A program made the translations under genes and the position numbers. The notes under the pieces are model-generated. The model worked only from the letters and a program-made list of their open reading frames with translations, made no database searches and was not told where the DNA came from. DNA of 64,000 bases, taken from Paenibacillus sp. JJ-223 (GTDB lineage: Bacteria; Bacillota; Bacilli; Paenibacillales; Paenibacillaceae). The stretch is from positions 310,001-374,000 of the forward strand of contig NZ_CAKMMP010000003.1 of NCBI RefSeq assembly GCF_927798175.1, in the 5' to 3' direction. This document shows positions 1 through 7,574 of this stretch, piece by piece; the first letter of the stretch is position 1; each line of letters begins with the position of its first letter.

Positions 1-358
1 GAAAAAGCTAGAACATATCGCCCGCTGCTCTCTCCGTTACCGAAGGCAAACCCTCAAAATCTGGTAAGAATATCCCGGTGCCGGCAACTACCGAAGATAT
101 GAAGGTTACTGAAACCGTGGTCACGTTCAAGCTGGACAAGATACATAAGCAAGGGGAAGTTCTGTCCGGAACATGATCAGTCTAAAAAAACGACATCATG
201 AATGTTTCACTCCTGCAAAACGGCTTGGAACTGGAGGTAAACGGTTGAGTATCCTGATATCAGCTTTTTCAGGTGAGAAAGATTACGATAGTATATGGTG
301 AAAACATGGGAATGTGACCATTCGTATCGTTTCCGGATTATCCGAATTTTTGTTTTTT
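1..358. other. Left-edge region without a supported gene
   Basis: The first 358 bases hold no complete gene that I can support. On the plus strand a frame is open from base 12, just after a TAG at 9-11, to a TGA at 174-176, giving about 54 codons without a plausible start or ribosome binding site. Its hydrophilic translation (containing TTEDMKVTETVVTF) is not recognised. It could be a decayed gene remnant. The rest is AT-rich spacer behind the convergent cation efflux gene. Confidence 0.4.
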
Positions 359-1222
359 CTACATCCGTTCATGCTCGGGTTCAATATGAATCAAAATTTG
401 GGCACGATGAAAAACTTGTTTAATGGCCTGCTCCATTTCATCGGAAAGTTGATGGGAAGTGATCACGCTCATGGTAGACGGGACGACAAGGTGAAAATCA
501 ATAATCTCCTCCGGACCGGATCGCCGGGTACGAAAGTTATGAACCTCGATGTATTTTTCCTCGAACGATTGAATAATGTGAAGGATGTTCTCTTCCTCCT
601 CTTCGGACAATCGGGCATCGATCAGTGGTGGGAAGGATTCTTTCATCAATTTGTAAGCTTCTCGCATGATATAGAACGCCAGAATAATCCCGATGACCGG
701 ATCCAATATATGCCAGCCTGTGATCGTAACGAGCAATAAGCTAAACGCTACTCCTAGGGAGGTGAAAACATCCGTAAGTAAGTGCAGTGCATTTGATTTC
801 ATGGCGACTGAATTCATTTCTGCCGCTGTTTTTTTGAGCTTTCGCGAAACCCAATAATTGATGCCGGCTCCAATAAGCATAACAATGATTCCTAAATAGG
901 GAAGTTCTACGGGACTCGGATGGATGATTTTATGAACACACTCATAAATGATCCAAATGCCTGCCACAAAAATGAGTATGGTTTCGATCGTTCCGGAGAC
1001 GTTCTCTACTTTGCCATGTCCATAGGGATGCTGTTGATCTGCGGTGCGTCCGGAAATACGGATCGAAAAAAATGCAATGAGGGAAGCCGCCAAATCCAAA
1101 GCAGAATGGATCGCTTCGGAAATGATGGCCACCGACCCCGTCAAAAGCCCAACAACGAATTTGGATAAAACGACAAAGGCGTTGCTCAGGACAGACAGAA
1201 ATGCAACATTTGCCCCTTTCAA
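359..1222 (-). CDS. Cation diffusion facilitator (CDF) family transporter
   Basis: Predicted proton-driven exporter of divalent metals such as Zn2+, Co2+ or Cd2+ across the cytoplasmic membrane. The ~287-residue protein has the CDF layout: about six membrane helices in the first 205 residues, then a cytoplasmic domain of about 80 residues ending in IHIEPE. The two HxxxD metal-site motifs of the family are visible in helix 2 (SEAIHSALD) and helix 5 (HLLTD). An ATG lies five codons upstream (1237) but has no Shine-Dalgarno sequence; GGAGG falls between that ATG and a TTG at 1222 (MKGANVAF), so the TTG is preferred. It is divergent from a CzcO-like flavoprotein; in B. subtilis czcD and czcO are also neighbours, which supports a metal-efflux role. 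The exact metal cannot be told. Confidence 0.93.
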   Translation of the reverse strand: MKGANVAFLSVLSNAFVVLSKFVVGLLTGSVAIISEAIHSALDLAASLIAFFSIRISGRTADQQHPYGHGKVENVSGTIETILIFVAGIWIIYECVHKIIHPSPVELPYLGIIVMLIGAGINYWVSRKLKKTAAEMNSVAMKSNALHLLTDVFTSLGVAFSLLLVTITGWHILDPVIGIILAFYIMREAYKLMKESFPPLIDARLSEEEEENILHIIQSFEEKYIEVHNFRTRRSGPEEIIDFHLVVPSTMSVITSHQLSDEMEQAIKQVFHRAQILIHIEPEHERM

Positions 1223-1380
1223 ACGATCTACCTCCATTTGGAAATTAATAAATTAATTTGCTGCCATCCGGATATTATGTTCACTATTTCCCATCCTTAA
1301 TCAACAAGAGTTTCAAGAGCATGAAGCATTACCTGATTGCACAACCGATGGTATTGTCAAATGAGGAGCAACATTTTATA

Positions 1381-1404
1381 ATATATGAATAGTTGATCAT
1401 ATAT
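1381..1404. promoter_or_regulatory. Candidate ArsR/CzrA-type operator (inverted repeat)
   Basis: The half-sites ATATATGA and TCATATAT are separated by 8 bases in the divergent intergenic region, just upstream of the flavoprotein start. Length, A+T content and the TGA...TCA arms resemble the imperfect 12-2-12 palindromes bound by ArsR-family metal sensors such as CzrA. The regulator is not encoded in this window. The sequence shows the repeat directly; assignment to the family is inference. Confidence 0.45.
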
Positions 1405-1421
1405 TTATAAAGAGTATGATA

Positions 1422-2477
1422 ATGATGTATGATGTATTGGTTGTTGGAGCGGGGCAGGCGGGTTTAGCAACGGGCTACTATTTGAAAGAAGCCGGGGTGA
1501 ATTATCTAATGATCGATGCAGGATCCTCCATTGGCGACTCTTGGCGTAATCGGTACGACTCTTTGCAATTGTTTACTCCGAGAGAATATGACGCATTACC
1601 GGGAATGCAGCTTCGTGGCCATAAAAATACGCTCCCAAGCAAAAATGAAATAGCGGACTATCTGGAAGATTATGCCGCTTTTTTTAAACTTCCCGTCGTT
1701 TTGAATGTTCTCGCCAGACGGTTGTGGAAAAAAGACGGCATCTTTTGCCTTGAAACAACAAAAGGCCTGTTTGAGGCCCGGAGTATCGTCATTGCCACAG
1801 GACCTTTTCATAGGGCAAACATTCCTGATTTTTCAAAACAGTTACCCGAAAATGTAATTCAATTCCACTCCTCTGAGTACAAAAATCCTTTACAGCTATC
1901 ACCAGGCAGCACACTCGTTGTAGGCGGCGGTAATTCAGGAGCACAAATCGCGGCAGAGATTGCATTGCATGCCAAACAATCCGTGGCCATATCGATTTCC
2001 GGAACAATAAAGTACAAACCTCTTTATATTATGAAACGAAGCATATTCTGGTATTTTGAAAAACTCGGGATTCTCCGAGCGGGTGCGGATACCTTAAGGG
2101 GAGCGTGGTTGCGCAAACAACCTGAATACGTTTATGGATACGATTTAAAAAAACTCGTGCATAAGGGGAAAGTCCGTGTGTACCCTCGGACATTGCATGT
2201 TGAAGGACAACGCGTCATTTTCGAGGACCGGAACGAACTCGTTGTGGATAATGTGATTTGGGCTACGGGATTTAAACAAAATTACGCCTCATGGATGGAT
2301 ATTGAGGGAGCACTTAACTCCAATGGTGAGGCTGTACATAACGAGGGAGTATCACCGATCGATGGCCTTTACTTTGTCGGATTACCTTGGCAAACAGCCA
2401 GGGGATCAGCACTTATAGGCTGGGTAAAATACGATGCAGAACGAATTGTTTCTCATATCAAAAAATCAACATCTTAG
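1422..2477 (+). CDS. FAD/NAD(P)-binding flavoprotein monooxygenase, CzcO-like
   Basis: Predicted soluble flavin-containing oxidoreductase of about 351 residues. It has an N-terminal Rossmann FAD motif (VVGAGQAGLATG), a second nucleotide-binding motif near residue 168 (VVGGGNSGAQIAAE) and the ATG-type flavoprotein signatures IATGPF and WATGF. This two-dinucleotide layout is that of the small FMO-like CzcO/ArsO/YhiN-type proteins. Three ATG codons occur within the first four codons (1416, 1422, 1425); AAAGAG at 1409-1414 fits 1422 or 1425 better than 1416. The divergent metal exporter and the palindrome between the two suggest a role tied to metal stress. In B. subtilis CzcO accompanies the exporter CzcD, but its substrate is not settled, so none is assigned. 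Confidence 0.85.
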   Translation: MMYDVLVVGAGQAGLATGYYLKEAGVNYLMIDAGSSIGDSWRNRYDSLQLFTPREYDALPGMQLRGHKNTLPSKNEIADYLEDYAAFFKLPVVLNVLARRLWKKDGIFCLETTKGLFEARSIVIATGPFHRANIPDFSKQLPENVIQFHSSEYKNPLQLSPGSTLVVGGGNSGAQIAAEIALHAKQSVAISISGTIKYKPLYIMKRSIFWYFEKLGILRAGADTLRGAWLRKQPEYVYGYDLKKLVHKGKVRVYPRTLHVEGQRVIFEDRNELVVDNVIWATGFKQNYASWMDIEGALNSNGEAVHNEGVSPIDGLYFVGLPWQTARGSALIGWVKYDAERIVSHIKKSTS

Positions 2478-2598
2478 TCTGTTGAGTGGGATCTCGGATT
2501 AAAGATGGCTGATGGAACAGCTTTCTGATGTTGCGGACACGTACTTAACCCGAGATGAGGGCCAGTACGTGTGCCGAATATCAACGATCACCTGCAGT

Positions 2599-2949
2599 TC
2601 AGACTTCCGTCTCTGGCAGTTGCAGTGCTTCCGTTTCATAGGCCTGATACGCATTCTCTATGCCCATAATAACGTCTTTAATTTTCATATATCCTTTGGT
2701 ATACGGCTCCGAATCCCGAATTTCCTCCCACATATAGTGATATTGCTTCAAGTCCTCGGTCTCGCACACTACAAAATCAGTAAAATCCTTGCCAGGCAGA
2801 GCTTCCGCATCAAAAAACCTCACTTGCACAGATGGACTGTACTTGGATATGATCTCTTGCAAGCCACCCGCAAATGTTCTTCGCTCCTCCCGCGGCAGCG
2901 CCAACCAGGTTGGGTAGAACTCCAATAATACAATCATCATTTGACGCAT
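2599..2949 (-). CDS. Darcynin-like small protein
   Basis: About 116 residues without signal peptide or membrane segment. The N-terminal pattern (MIVLLEFYPTWLALPREER, then an acidic beta-rich segment with FFDAEAL and DFVVCET) matches my recollection of the darcynin family, small dimeric alpha/beta-barrel-like proteins of unknown function. ATG codons at 2955 and 2949 are in frame; GAGGAGA sits directly against the first and 7 bases before the second, so 2949 is chosen. It lies 93 bp downstream of the Crp/Fnr-type regulator on the same strand and may be co-transcribed with or controlled by it. No reaction can be assigned. Confidence 0.75.
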   Translation of the reverse strand: MRQMMIVLLEFYPTWLALPREERRTFAGGLQEIISKYSPSVQVRFFDAEALPGKDFTDFVVCETEDLKQYHYMWEEIRDSEPYTKGYMKIKDVIMGIENAYQAYETEALQLPETEV

Positions 2950-3042
2950 ATTCATTCTCCTCGCTCAACTAAGTTTTCGCTTTGCTGCCAACCCATTTTA
3001 CCCTGACCCGATTCGTTCGGCATTAACATAGGTTAATCCAGT

Positions 3043-3615
3043 TTATCCATGAAGCAAGCGGCTGAGAGATACGGGGGAGACGCCGATATAAGAGGCAATA
3101 TGATATTGGGGGATTCTGTGTTCCAAGCCGGGATACTTTGCCAAAAAGGCATGGTACCGTTCCAACGCTGACAGGCATAACAGTTCCTTCTCCCGCTCTT
3201 CTTTGCGAATGTACAACCGTTCCACGGCCTTTCTAATAAATCTTTCCCACATGTGGCTTCGATCCATAATCAGCTTTAGCGTATCATAGGGAATTTCAAT
3301 AACTACAGAATCCTCCAATGCCTCGATGTTGAATAATGATTTCGAGCCCGTCACCATTGCACCATAGGATGTGGCATAGTCGTCCTCCAACGTAAAGGCA
3401 ACGTTGAAATCCTTTCCGTCACGCAGCGCATAGTACAGCCGAAATAATCCCTGCACGCAATAATAGGCATGATTCACTTCTTCATCAGCTTGAATGATAG
3501 TGAAGCCGCTAGGGATATGTCTGATCGTAGTCCGCTGCACGAACCATTCCCACTCTCGGGGCGAGATGCCTCCTTGAACAGCCGCATTGTGAAGCGATCT
3601 ATAATAATGCTGCAT
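3043..3615 (-). CDS. Crp/Fnr family transcriptional regulator
   Basis: About 190 residues. An N-terminal cyclic-nucleotide-binding-fold beta-barrel (roughly residues 20-120, with FTIIQADEEVNHAYYCVQG) is followed by a dimer helix and a short C-terminal winged-helix segment with HIASYIGVSPVSLSRLL as the recognition region. No cysteine cluster for a [4Fe-4S] centre is visible, so it is more like the Crp-type effector-less or nucleotide-binding members than Fnr. An ATG nine codons upstream (3642) lacks a ribosome site, while AGGAGG (3619-3625) fits the ATG at 3615. The darcynin-like gene downstream is the obvious candidate target or operon partner. The effector is unknown. Confidence 0.88.
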   Translation of the reverse strand: MQHYYRSLHNAAVQGGISPREWEWFVQRTTIRHIPSGFTIIQADEEVNHAYYCVQGLFRLYYALRDGKDFNVAFTLEDDYATSYGAMVTGSKSLFNIEALEDSVVIEIPYDTLKLIMDRSHMWERFIRKAVERLYIRKEEREKELLCLSALERYHAFLAKYPGLEHRIPQYHIASYIGVSPVSLSRLLHG

Positions 3616-3712
3616 AAATTCCTCCTGTACGTGCCGTATCATCGTATTTCGGTGATAAGTATATTACAGCTTTCACTTGGATTTCTACAAGATCAGGGAA
3701 AAGGGGCTGAAA

Positions 3713-3739
3713 ATAAAAAAACACCCTTTTCAAAGGGTG
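3713..3739 (-). terminator. Rho-independent terminator of the DivIVA-domain gene
   Basis: CACCCTTT (3722-3729) pairs with AAAGGGTG (3732-3739). On the minus strand this stem is followed by a run of seven T (complement of 3714-3720), just after the stop of the gene at 3747. Confidence 0.85.
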
Positions 3740-3746
3740 ATCGTCG

Positions 3747-4109
3747 TTATGATTTCGTTAATCGACTCAACTGGCGAACACTGAATTCGAGCTGTTCAAT
3801 GACATCTTCAAGCTGCTTCCGCTCAATGAAATGTTGACGCCATTCCTGCTCTCCGGATTCCTTCAAAGATCGAATCTGCTCTTCATACTCTTTTTGTTTA
3901 TCCATCAGGTCCGCGATGTGTGCATAGAAACGCTCATAATCCTTGACGACTTCGTCAAGGAACCGGTCTACCGCCTCGGTATCATAACCGCGCAGCTTAT
4001 AATCAAACTGTTTTTCGTGAATATGCTGAGCGTCCATGCCTATGCCTAATTGCTTGAACAGCTGCTTCTGTTTTTCCAGCCGTCTTTTCAAAACTTCTTC
4101 CATGTTCAC
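3747..4109 (-). CDS. DivIVA domain-containing protein
   Basis: A 120-residue cytoplasmic protein. Residues about 28-60 (HEKQFDYKLRGYDTEAVDRF) match the DivIVA N-terminal lipid-binding/dimer motif FxxxxRGYxxxEVDxFL, followed by a coiled coil rich in K, E and Q to the end. DivIVA-family proteins recognise curved membrane and recruit division, cell-wall or chromosome-segregation partners; this one is shorter than DivIVA itself and similar in size to GpsB-like or accessory DivIVA-domain proteins. An N-terminal extension of about 25 basic residues precedes the domain, which is unusual for DivIVA. The start is taken as GTG (4109), eight bases after GGGGGT. It has its own terminator. Confidence 0.85.
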   Translation of the reverse strand: MNMEEVLKRRLEKQKQLFKQLGIGMDAQHIHEKQFDYKLRGYDTEAVDRFLDEVVKDYERFYAHIADLMDKQKEYEEQIRSLKESGEQEWRQHFIERKQLEDVIEQLEFSVRQLSRLTKS

Positions 4110-4162
4110 TCTATTAGACCCCCATATGAATCTGCAATGCCTTTTTCTTTATGCAGTTGGAC

Positions 4163-4636
4163 TCAGGTATACACTTTTTTGTAATCAACAGAGAGCGACT
4201 CAATAATCTGCTCATATTTTTGACTGGCACGCGGGGCATAAAAGCGAAAGAATTTATCCTGCAGTGCTGCCTGTGCAAGCCAATAAAAAAAGTCGTTGCT
4301 AAGCCTGTTTTTGCCGATCGAGTAGGAGTACATGACACTATGTTGATACATGTTCTTCCATTCGAACGTAAAACGCTGCTTTATTCCTTTGTTTTCCAAA
4401 CCGAACGAAAAATTTCCCTTCCTTAGAAGGTAAAACTTTTCCCTCCAGAAATACATCGGTCCGTCCTTCGTGCCAACAATGCCGGTAAAGCCGTTCTCGA
4501 AATTCATATAAAAGCCACGGATGAATGCATTGCCATCGATTCCGCGGGTATCTACTTCCTTAAAAGATTGCAGGTCCAGGCATTTGGTGTCATTTTTGGG
4601 TGGAGCATTAAAATCTCTGACATACATTGTGTGCAT
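4163..4636 (-). CDS. Hypothetical protein (157 residues)
   Basis: Not recognised. The protein has no signal peptide or obvious membrane helix and is rich in aromatic and basic residues (for example FYMNFENGFTGIVGTK and NDFFYWLAQAALQDKFFRF). Beta-strand-like segments occupy the first ~100 residues and helices the rest, ending near SLSVDYKKVYT. GGAGGTG lies 10 bases upstream of the ATG at 4636, so the reading frame is likely real. It stands alone: the DivIVA-domain gene downstream begins 54 bases after its stop, so the two could form one transcript. Confidence 0.6.
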   Translation of the reverse strand: MHTMYVRDFNAPPKNDTKCLDLQSFKEVDTRGIDGNAFIRGFYMNFENGFTGIVGTKDGPMYFWREKFYLLRKGNFSFGLENKGIKQRFTFEWKNMYQHSVMYSYSIGKNRLSNDFFYWLAQAALQDKFFRFYAPRASQKYEQIIESLSVDYKKVYT

Positions 4637-4820
4637 TCGAAAAGCACCTCCAGGATAAACATACTTTCATGTAACAGACACGTCCAAGAGAACGACAAAC
4701 CTTCCCTAGAGACAATGATCCTTTAAGTATAGTTGATGGATATATACATTTTCTTAACACTTGCCGTCAGATCGAGGCTGTTCCATAGCACGCTTCAATT
4801 TTAAAAGGAGGATAATCATA

Positions 4821-4964
4821 TTGGATTTGTACTTGATTCATGATCATTTGGCGATTATGATGGAGCTTGGCAAGAAGGGGCATAGAGAGCTGCAAAATTT
4901 CAATTTCAATAGAAAGCCGAGGAGCAGAAGGAGGTCAGTCATCCTAGAATTCCGAACAAATTAG
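4821..4964 (+). CDS. Possible small protein with TTG start (47 residues)
   Basis: A TTG codon at 4821 lies 10 bases after AAAAGGAGG (4803-4811). The short product begins LDLYLIHDHLAIMMELGKKG and ends in a very basic stretch (NRKPRSRRR). A longer in-frame ATG at 4761 has no ribosome site. Nothing is recognised; the strong Shine-Dalgarno sequence is the main evidence. It could also be a remnant or leader sequence upstream of the multidrug exporter gene, which starts 45 bases further on. Confidence 0.4.
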   Translation: MDLYLIHDHLAIMMELGKKGHRELQNFNFNRKPRSRRRSVILEFRTN

Positions 4965-5009
4965 CTGCAGTTATTAAAAACATAAGAGGAATTGGAGATT
5001 TAATCATTA

Positions 5010-6239
5010 ATGACAACCAACCATAAATGGAATGTGGCTGGCCTGGCATTGCTGCTGGGTTTATTTTCGACGTTAGGCCCGTTTACCATCGATATGTATT
5101 TACCGGCATTTCCCGAGATTGCCGAAAATCTTAATACAAGCGCTTCTCTGGTTCAGTTCAGTCTTACTGCCTGTTTATTGGGCCTGGCTGTGGGACAGCT
5201 TGTTATGGGTCCTTTGAGCGATGCTTATGGCAGACGTACACCGCTGCTGATTTGCATGGCTGCCTACATCATTTGTTCCGTAGCGTGCGCCTATTCCCCG
5301 AATATCGGGCTGTTGATTCTGTTTCGTTTTACTCAGGGATTTTCAGCTTCGGCTGGTATCGTCATTTCTCGCGCAATCGCTCGTGACTTGTACAGCGGAC
5401 ATGAACTCACCAAATTCTTTTCTTTGCTTGTGCTTGTAGGCAATCTGGGGCCGTTGGCTGCCCCGATCGCCGGCAGTGGAGTTCTTTCATTTACGACTTG
5501 GGTGGGCGTGTTTATTTCACTGGCTATTCTAGGCATTTTCTTATTAGCGATGACCAAATGGGCTTTGAAGGAGTCGAATCCACCCGAACGACGTGTGGCC
5601 CCCAACTTCAAACAACAGCTGCGTAGTTACGGGCAGCTTCTGCGTGATCGCAAGTTTGTCGGCTACATGCTGGCTCAAGGCATCATGACGGCCGGAGTCT
5701 TTGCCTATGTAGCGGGAACGCCTTTTATATATCAAAATATTTATGGCGTTACGCCCACTGTATTTGCCATATTATTCGCATCGAACGGCATCAGCTTGAT
5801 GATCGGCTCGCAAATCGTGGGGCGGATGTCACAACGTATACCAGAGCAGACTTTACTGCTATCCGGACTGTGGGTTGCCCTGGCGTCAAGCGTTGCCGCA
5901 CTGGTCGTAACCATCGTTCATGGCCCGCTTTTCGCTTTGGTCATTCCATTGTTCTGCTTTGTGTGTTCGATTGGTATTACGTCAACTGCGGCATTCCCGC
6001 TGGCCATGGAAAGCCAAGCCAAAAGTGCCGGAAGCGCTGCAGCATTGCTTGGGGTCGTTCCCTTCCTGTTAGGTGCATTGGTCGCTCCTTTGGTTGGGGT
6101 GGCAGGCGAGGACACTGCGGTTCCGTTGGGTCTGACTTTATTGGGGACCAGTATTGTTGCAATCATCACTTATTTTGTACTCGTTAAAAAGGTTTCGCAG
6201 GATGTCCCTCAACATGCCCAGTCTGATCTTGATTTTTAG
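5010..6239 (+). CDS. Bcr/CflA family multidrug efflux MFS transporter
   Basis: A 409-residue integral membrane protein with about twelve hydrophobic helices. The N-terminal half carries the DHA1/Bcr-CflA signature (TIDMYLPAFPEI in helix 1; GQLVMGPLSDAYGRRTPL as MFS motif A after helix 2; ISRAIARDLY after helix 4). Members export bicyclomycin, chloramphenicol-type drugs or sulfonamides by proton antiport; the substrate here cannot be read from sequence. GGAG lies about 12 bases before the ATG, a loose fit. A clear terminator follows, so the gene is probably monocistronic or shares a transcript only with the small reading frame upstream. Confidence 0.92.
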   Translation: MTTNHKWNVAGLALLLGLFSTLGPFTIDMYLPAFPEIAENLNTSASLVQFSLTACLLGLAVGQLVMGPLSDAYGRRTPLLICMAAYIICSVACAYSPNIGLLILFRFTQGFSASAGIVISRAIARDLYSGHELTKFFSLLVLVGNLGPLAAPIAGSGVLSFTTWVGVFISLAILGIFLLAMTKWALKESNPPERRVAPNFKQQLRSYGQLLRDRKFVGYMLAQGIMTAGVFAYVAGTPFIYQNIYGVTPTVFAILFASNGISLMIGSQIVGRMSQRIPEQTLLLSGLWVALASSVAALVVTIVHGPLFALVIPLFCFVCSIGITSTAAFPLAMESQAKSAGSAAALLGVVPFLLGALVAPLVGVAGEDTAVPLGLTLLGTSIVAIITYFVLVKKVSQDVPQHAQSDLDF

Positions 6240-6259
6240 GTATATTCGATCATCACAGA

Positions 6260-6290
6260 AACAAGCTGCCTCAAGACAGCTTGTTTTTCC
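6260..6290 (+). terminator. Rho-independent terminator after the MFS gene
   Basis: AACAAGCTG (6260-6268) pairs with CAGCTTGTT (6277-6285), followed by TTTTCC and a further T-rich run. It lies 20 bases after the transporter stop codon. Confidence 0.88.
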
Positions 6291-6484
6291 TTTTTTATAC
6301 TCGATTACCGTGTCACTGCATAAATCGGGGTGTTTTTGCCGGTTGATAAAGCGGCGAGCAATGTGTTTGCCTCTATGAGAAGCGATGTGAATTACAGTAA
6401 CCCTGTTGGAAATTTGCTTTAACTATGTCATGATGGAAAAAAGCTAAAAAGCTCTGTCGTTAACAACTTATTTTGGGTTAGGGG

Positions 6485-6925
6485 ATGAATCTTATTATTA
6501 TCAGAGAAGCGTGTAAAACAGACTATCCACAGTTAAGACAAATATATCTTGAATCCCGCCGCAAGAGCTTTCACTGGGCGAATGCAGAAGAGATGGGTTT
6601 AAATGATTTCGATCGGGATACCGTCGAAGAACATATCCTGTTAGCTGAGGAACATTCGCAAATTCTTGGATTTGCTTCCTTATATTTGCCTGATCGTTTT
6701 ATTCATAATTTGTTTGTACACCCCGATTTTGCCGGCAAAGGGGTTGGCGCTCAGTTGCTCAAGAAGGCCATAGAGAAAATGGGTACGCCTGTAACATTGA
6801 AATGTGTGTCCGAAAATCACAAAGCGATGAATTTTTATGAAAAATGCGGTTGGAGGAAAGTTGTTGAAGAAGGAAAGCCGGGGGAGAAGTACTGGGTTCT
6901 AACATATGACGGGGTGACAAGTTAA
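6485..6925 (+). CDS. GNAT family N-acetyltransferase
   Basis: A 146-residue soluble protein with the GNAT fold. The acetyl-CoA pyrophosphate-binding motif A is visible near residues 75-100 (LFVHPDFAGKGVGAQLLKKA, where R/QxxGxG/A is GKGVGA), preceded by strand 4 (FASLYLPDRFIHNLFV) and followed by the motif-B segment KAMNFYEKCGWRKV. Members acetylate amino groups of small molecules or protein N-termini using acetyl-CoA; the acceptor is not predictable. GGGG directly before the ATG is a weak, close ribosome site. No clear operon partner. Confidence 0.9.
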   Translation: MNLIIIREACKTDYPQLRQIYLESRRKSFHWANAEEMGLNDFDRDTVEEHILLAEEHSQILGFASLYLPDRFIHNLFVHPDFAGKGVGAQLLKKAIEKMGTPVTLKCVSENHKAMNFYEKCGWRKVVEEGKPGEKYWVLTYDGVTS

Positions 6926-7207
6926 TGAGGGTTTCATCGGATTTCGTTTAGTAAGGGCGAAGTACCGCAACTACACCCTTCAGCGTCTCCTCCTGTTTTT
7001 GAATGCAAAAAAACCACACAAATGTCCTGTATAAGGCCTTTGTGTGGCGAAAATGGAGATTTGTCTCCACAAAAGTCCACATCTCCAAGTGATTTTAGGT
7101 GTAATATTCCGTTGTAGTAAGTATAAATGGACTCCTTCATTGTTGTTAATTGCTTACCAAGTACAAGCTGTACGTTCTATCCAAATTATTGGTTGCCTTA
7201 ACCAAAG
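6926..7207. other. Intergenic stretch without a supported gene
   Basis: Between the acetyltransferase and the zinc-finger miniprotein lie about 280 bases. A minus-strand frame at 6934-7140 is open but has no ribosome site, contains the terminator below, and its translation is not recognised; it may be a mobile-element remnant or chance. Confidence 0.4.
7006..7047 (-). terminator. Rho-independent terminator of the zinc-finger miniprotein gene
   Basis: CCACACAAA (7014-7022) pairs with TTTGTGTGG (7039-7047). Read on the minus strand, the stem ends in a T-run (complement of 7006-7013). It would end transcripts from the small gene at 7208-7381. Confidence 0.75.
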
Positions 7208-7381
7208 CTAAGCGTGTTTTTTGATAAAATGAAGCAATGTTTGTCCCAACGCTGTTAAAATGACGCCTTTGCCATCACATTTAGAACAAGGTTCTTTTTC
7301 GTCATTGAGAACAACATATTTTTCTCCGTTACAGTTAGGGCAGGGGAGCTCCAAATCGTCTGTTGCAATAATTACTGACAT
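7208..7381 (-). CDS. Small CxxC zinc-finger protein, YuiA/anti-TRAP-like
   Basis: A 57-residue protein with two CxxCxG-type knuckles of the DnaJ zinc-finger kind: CPNCNGEKY near residue 14 and CSKCDGKG near residue 32, followed by a short helix (LGQTLLHFIKKH). The four cysteines should bind one Zn2+. Similar miniproteins in Bacilli are annotated as YuiA-like or as homologues of anti-TRAP, which binds the tryptophan-attenuation protein; no trp genes are near, so a TRAP role is not supported here. AAAGGTGAT suits the ATG at 7381 rather than the GTG three codons upstream. Confidence 0.75.
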   Translation of the reverse strand: MSVIIATDDLELPCPNCNGEKYVVLNDEKEPCSKCDGKGVILTALGQTLLHFIKKHA

Positions 7382-7473
7382 CCTGATCACCTTTACGTTT
7401 TTATTTAAGGAGGTTGAAGGTAGAACGCCTCGCTTTGATTTAACATATCAAAAGTAAGTCACTTATTCAACCT

Positions 7474-7494
7474 TGAGAATGATTATAATTCTCA
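7474..7494. promoter_or_regulatory. Fur box upstream of the siderophore-binding lipoprotein
   Basis: TGAGAAT (7474-7480) and ATTCTCA (7488-7494) form an inverted repeat around GATTATA. It contains overlapping matches to the 7-1-7 Fur consensus TGATAATNATTATCA. Position, 80 bases before the start of an iron-siderophore binding protein gene, fits iron repression. Confidence 0.88.
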
Positions 7495-7574
7495 TTTACG
7501 AACTTCGACATTTACGGTATACTGACAATGATTGCTATACATAATGTCGGTAAATAAAAGAGGAGAGGATTGAA

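Noticed and set aside
314..1256. Plus-strand frames at 314-739, 920-1168 and 1044-1256
   Set aside because: They are antisense to the CDF transporter, have no ribosome sites and no recognisable products.
6934..7140. Minus-strand 68-codon frame
   Set aside because: No ribosome site, contains a terminator hairpin, product not recognised. A mobile-element remnant is possible but cannot be supported.
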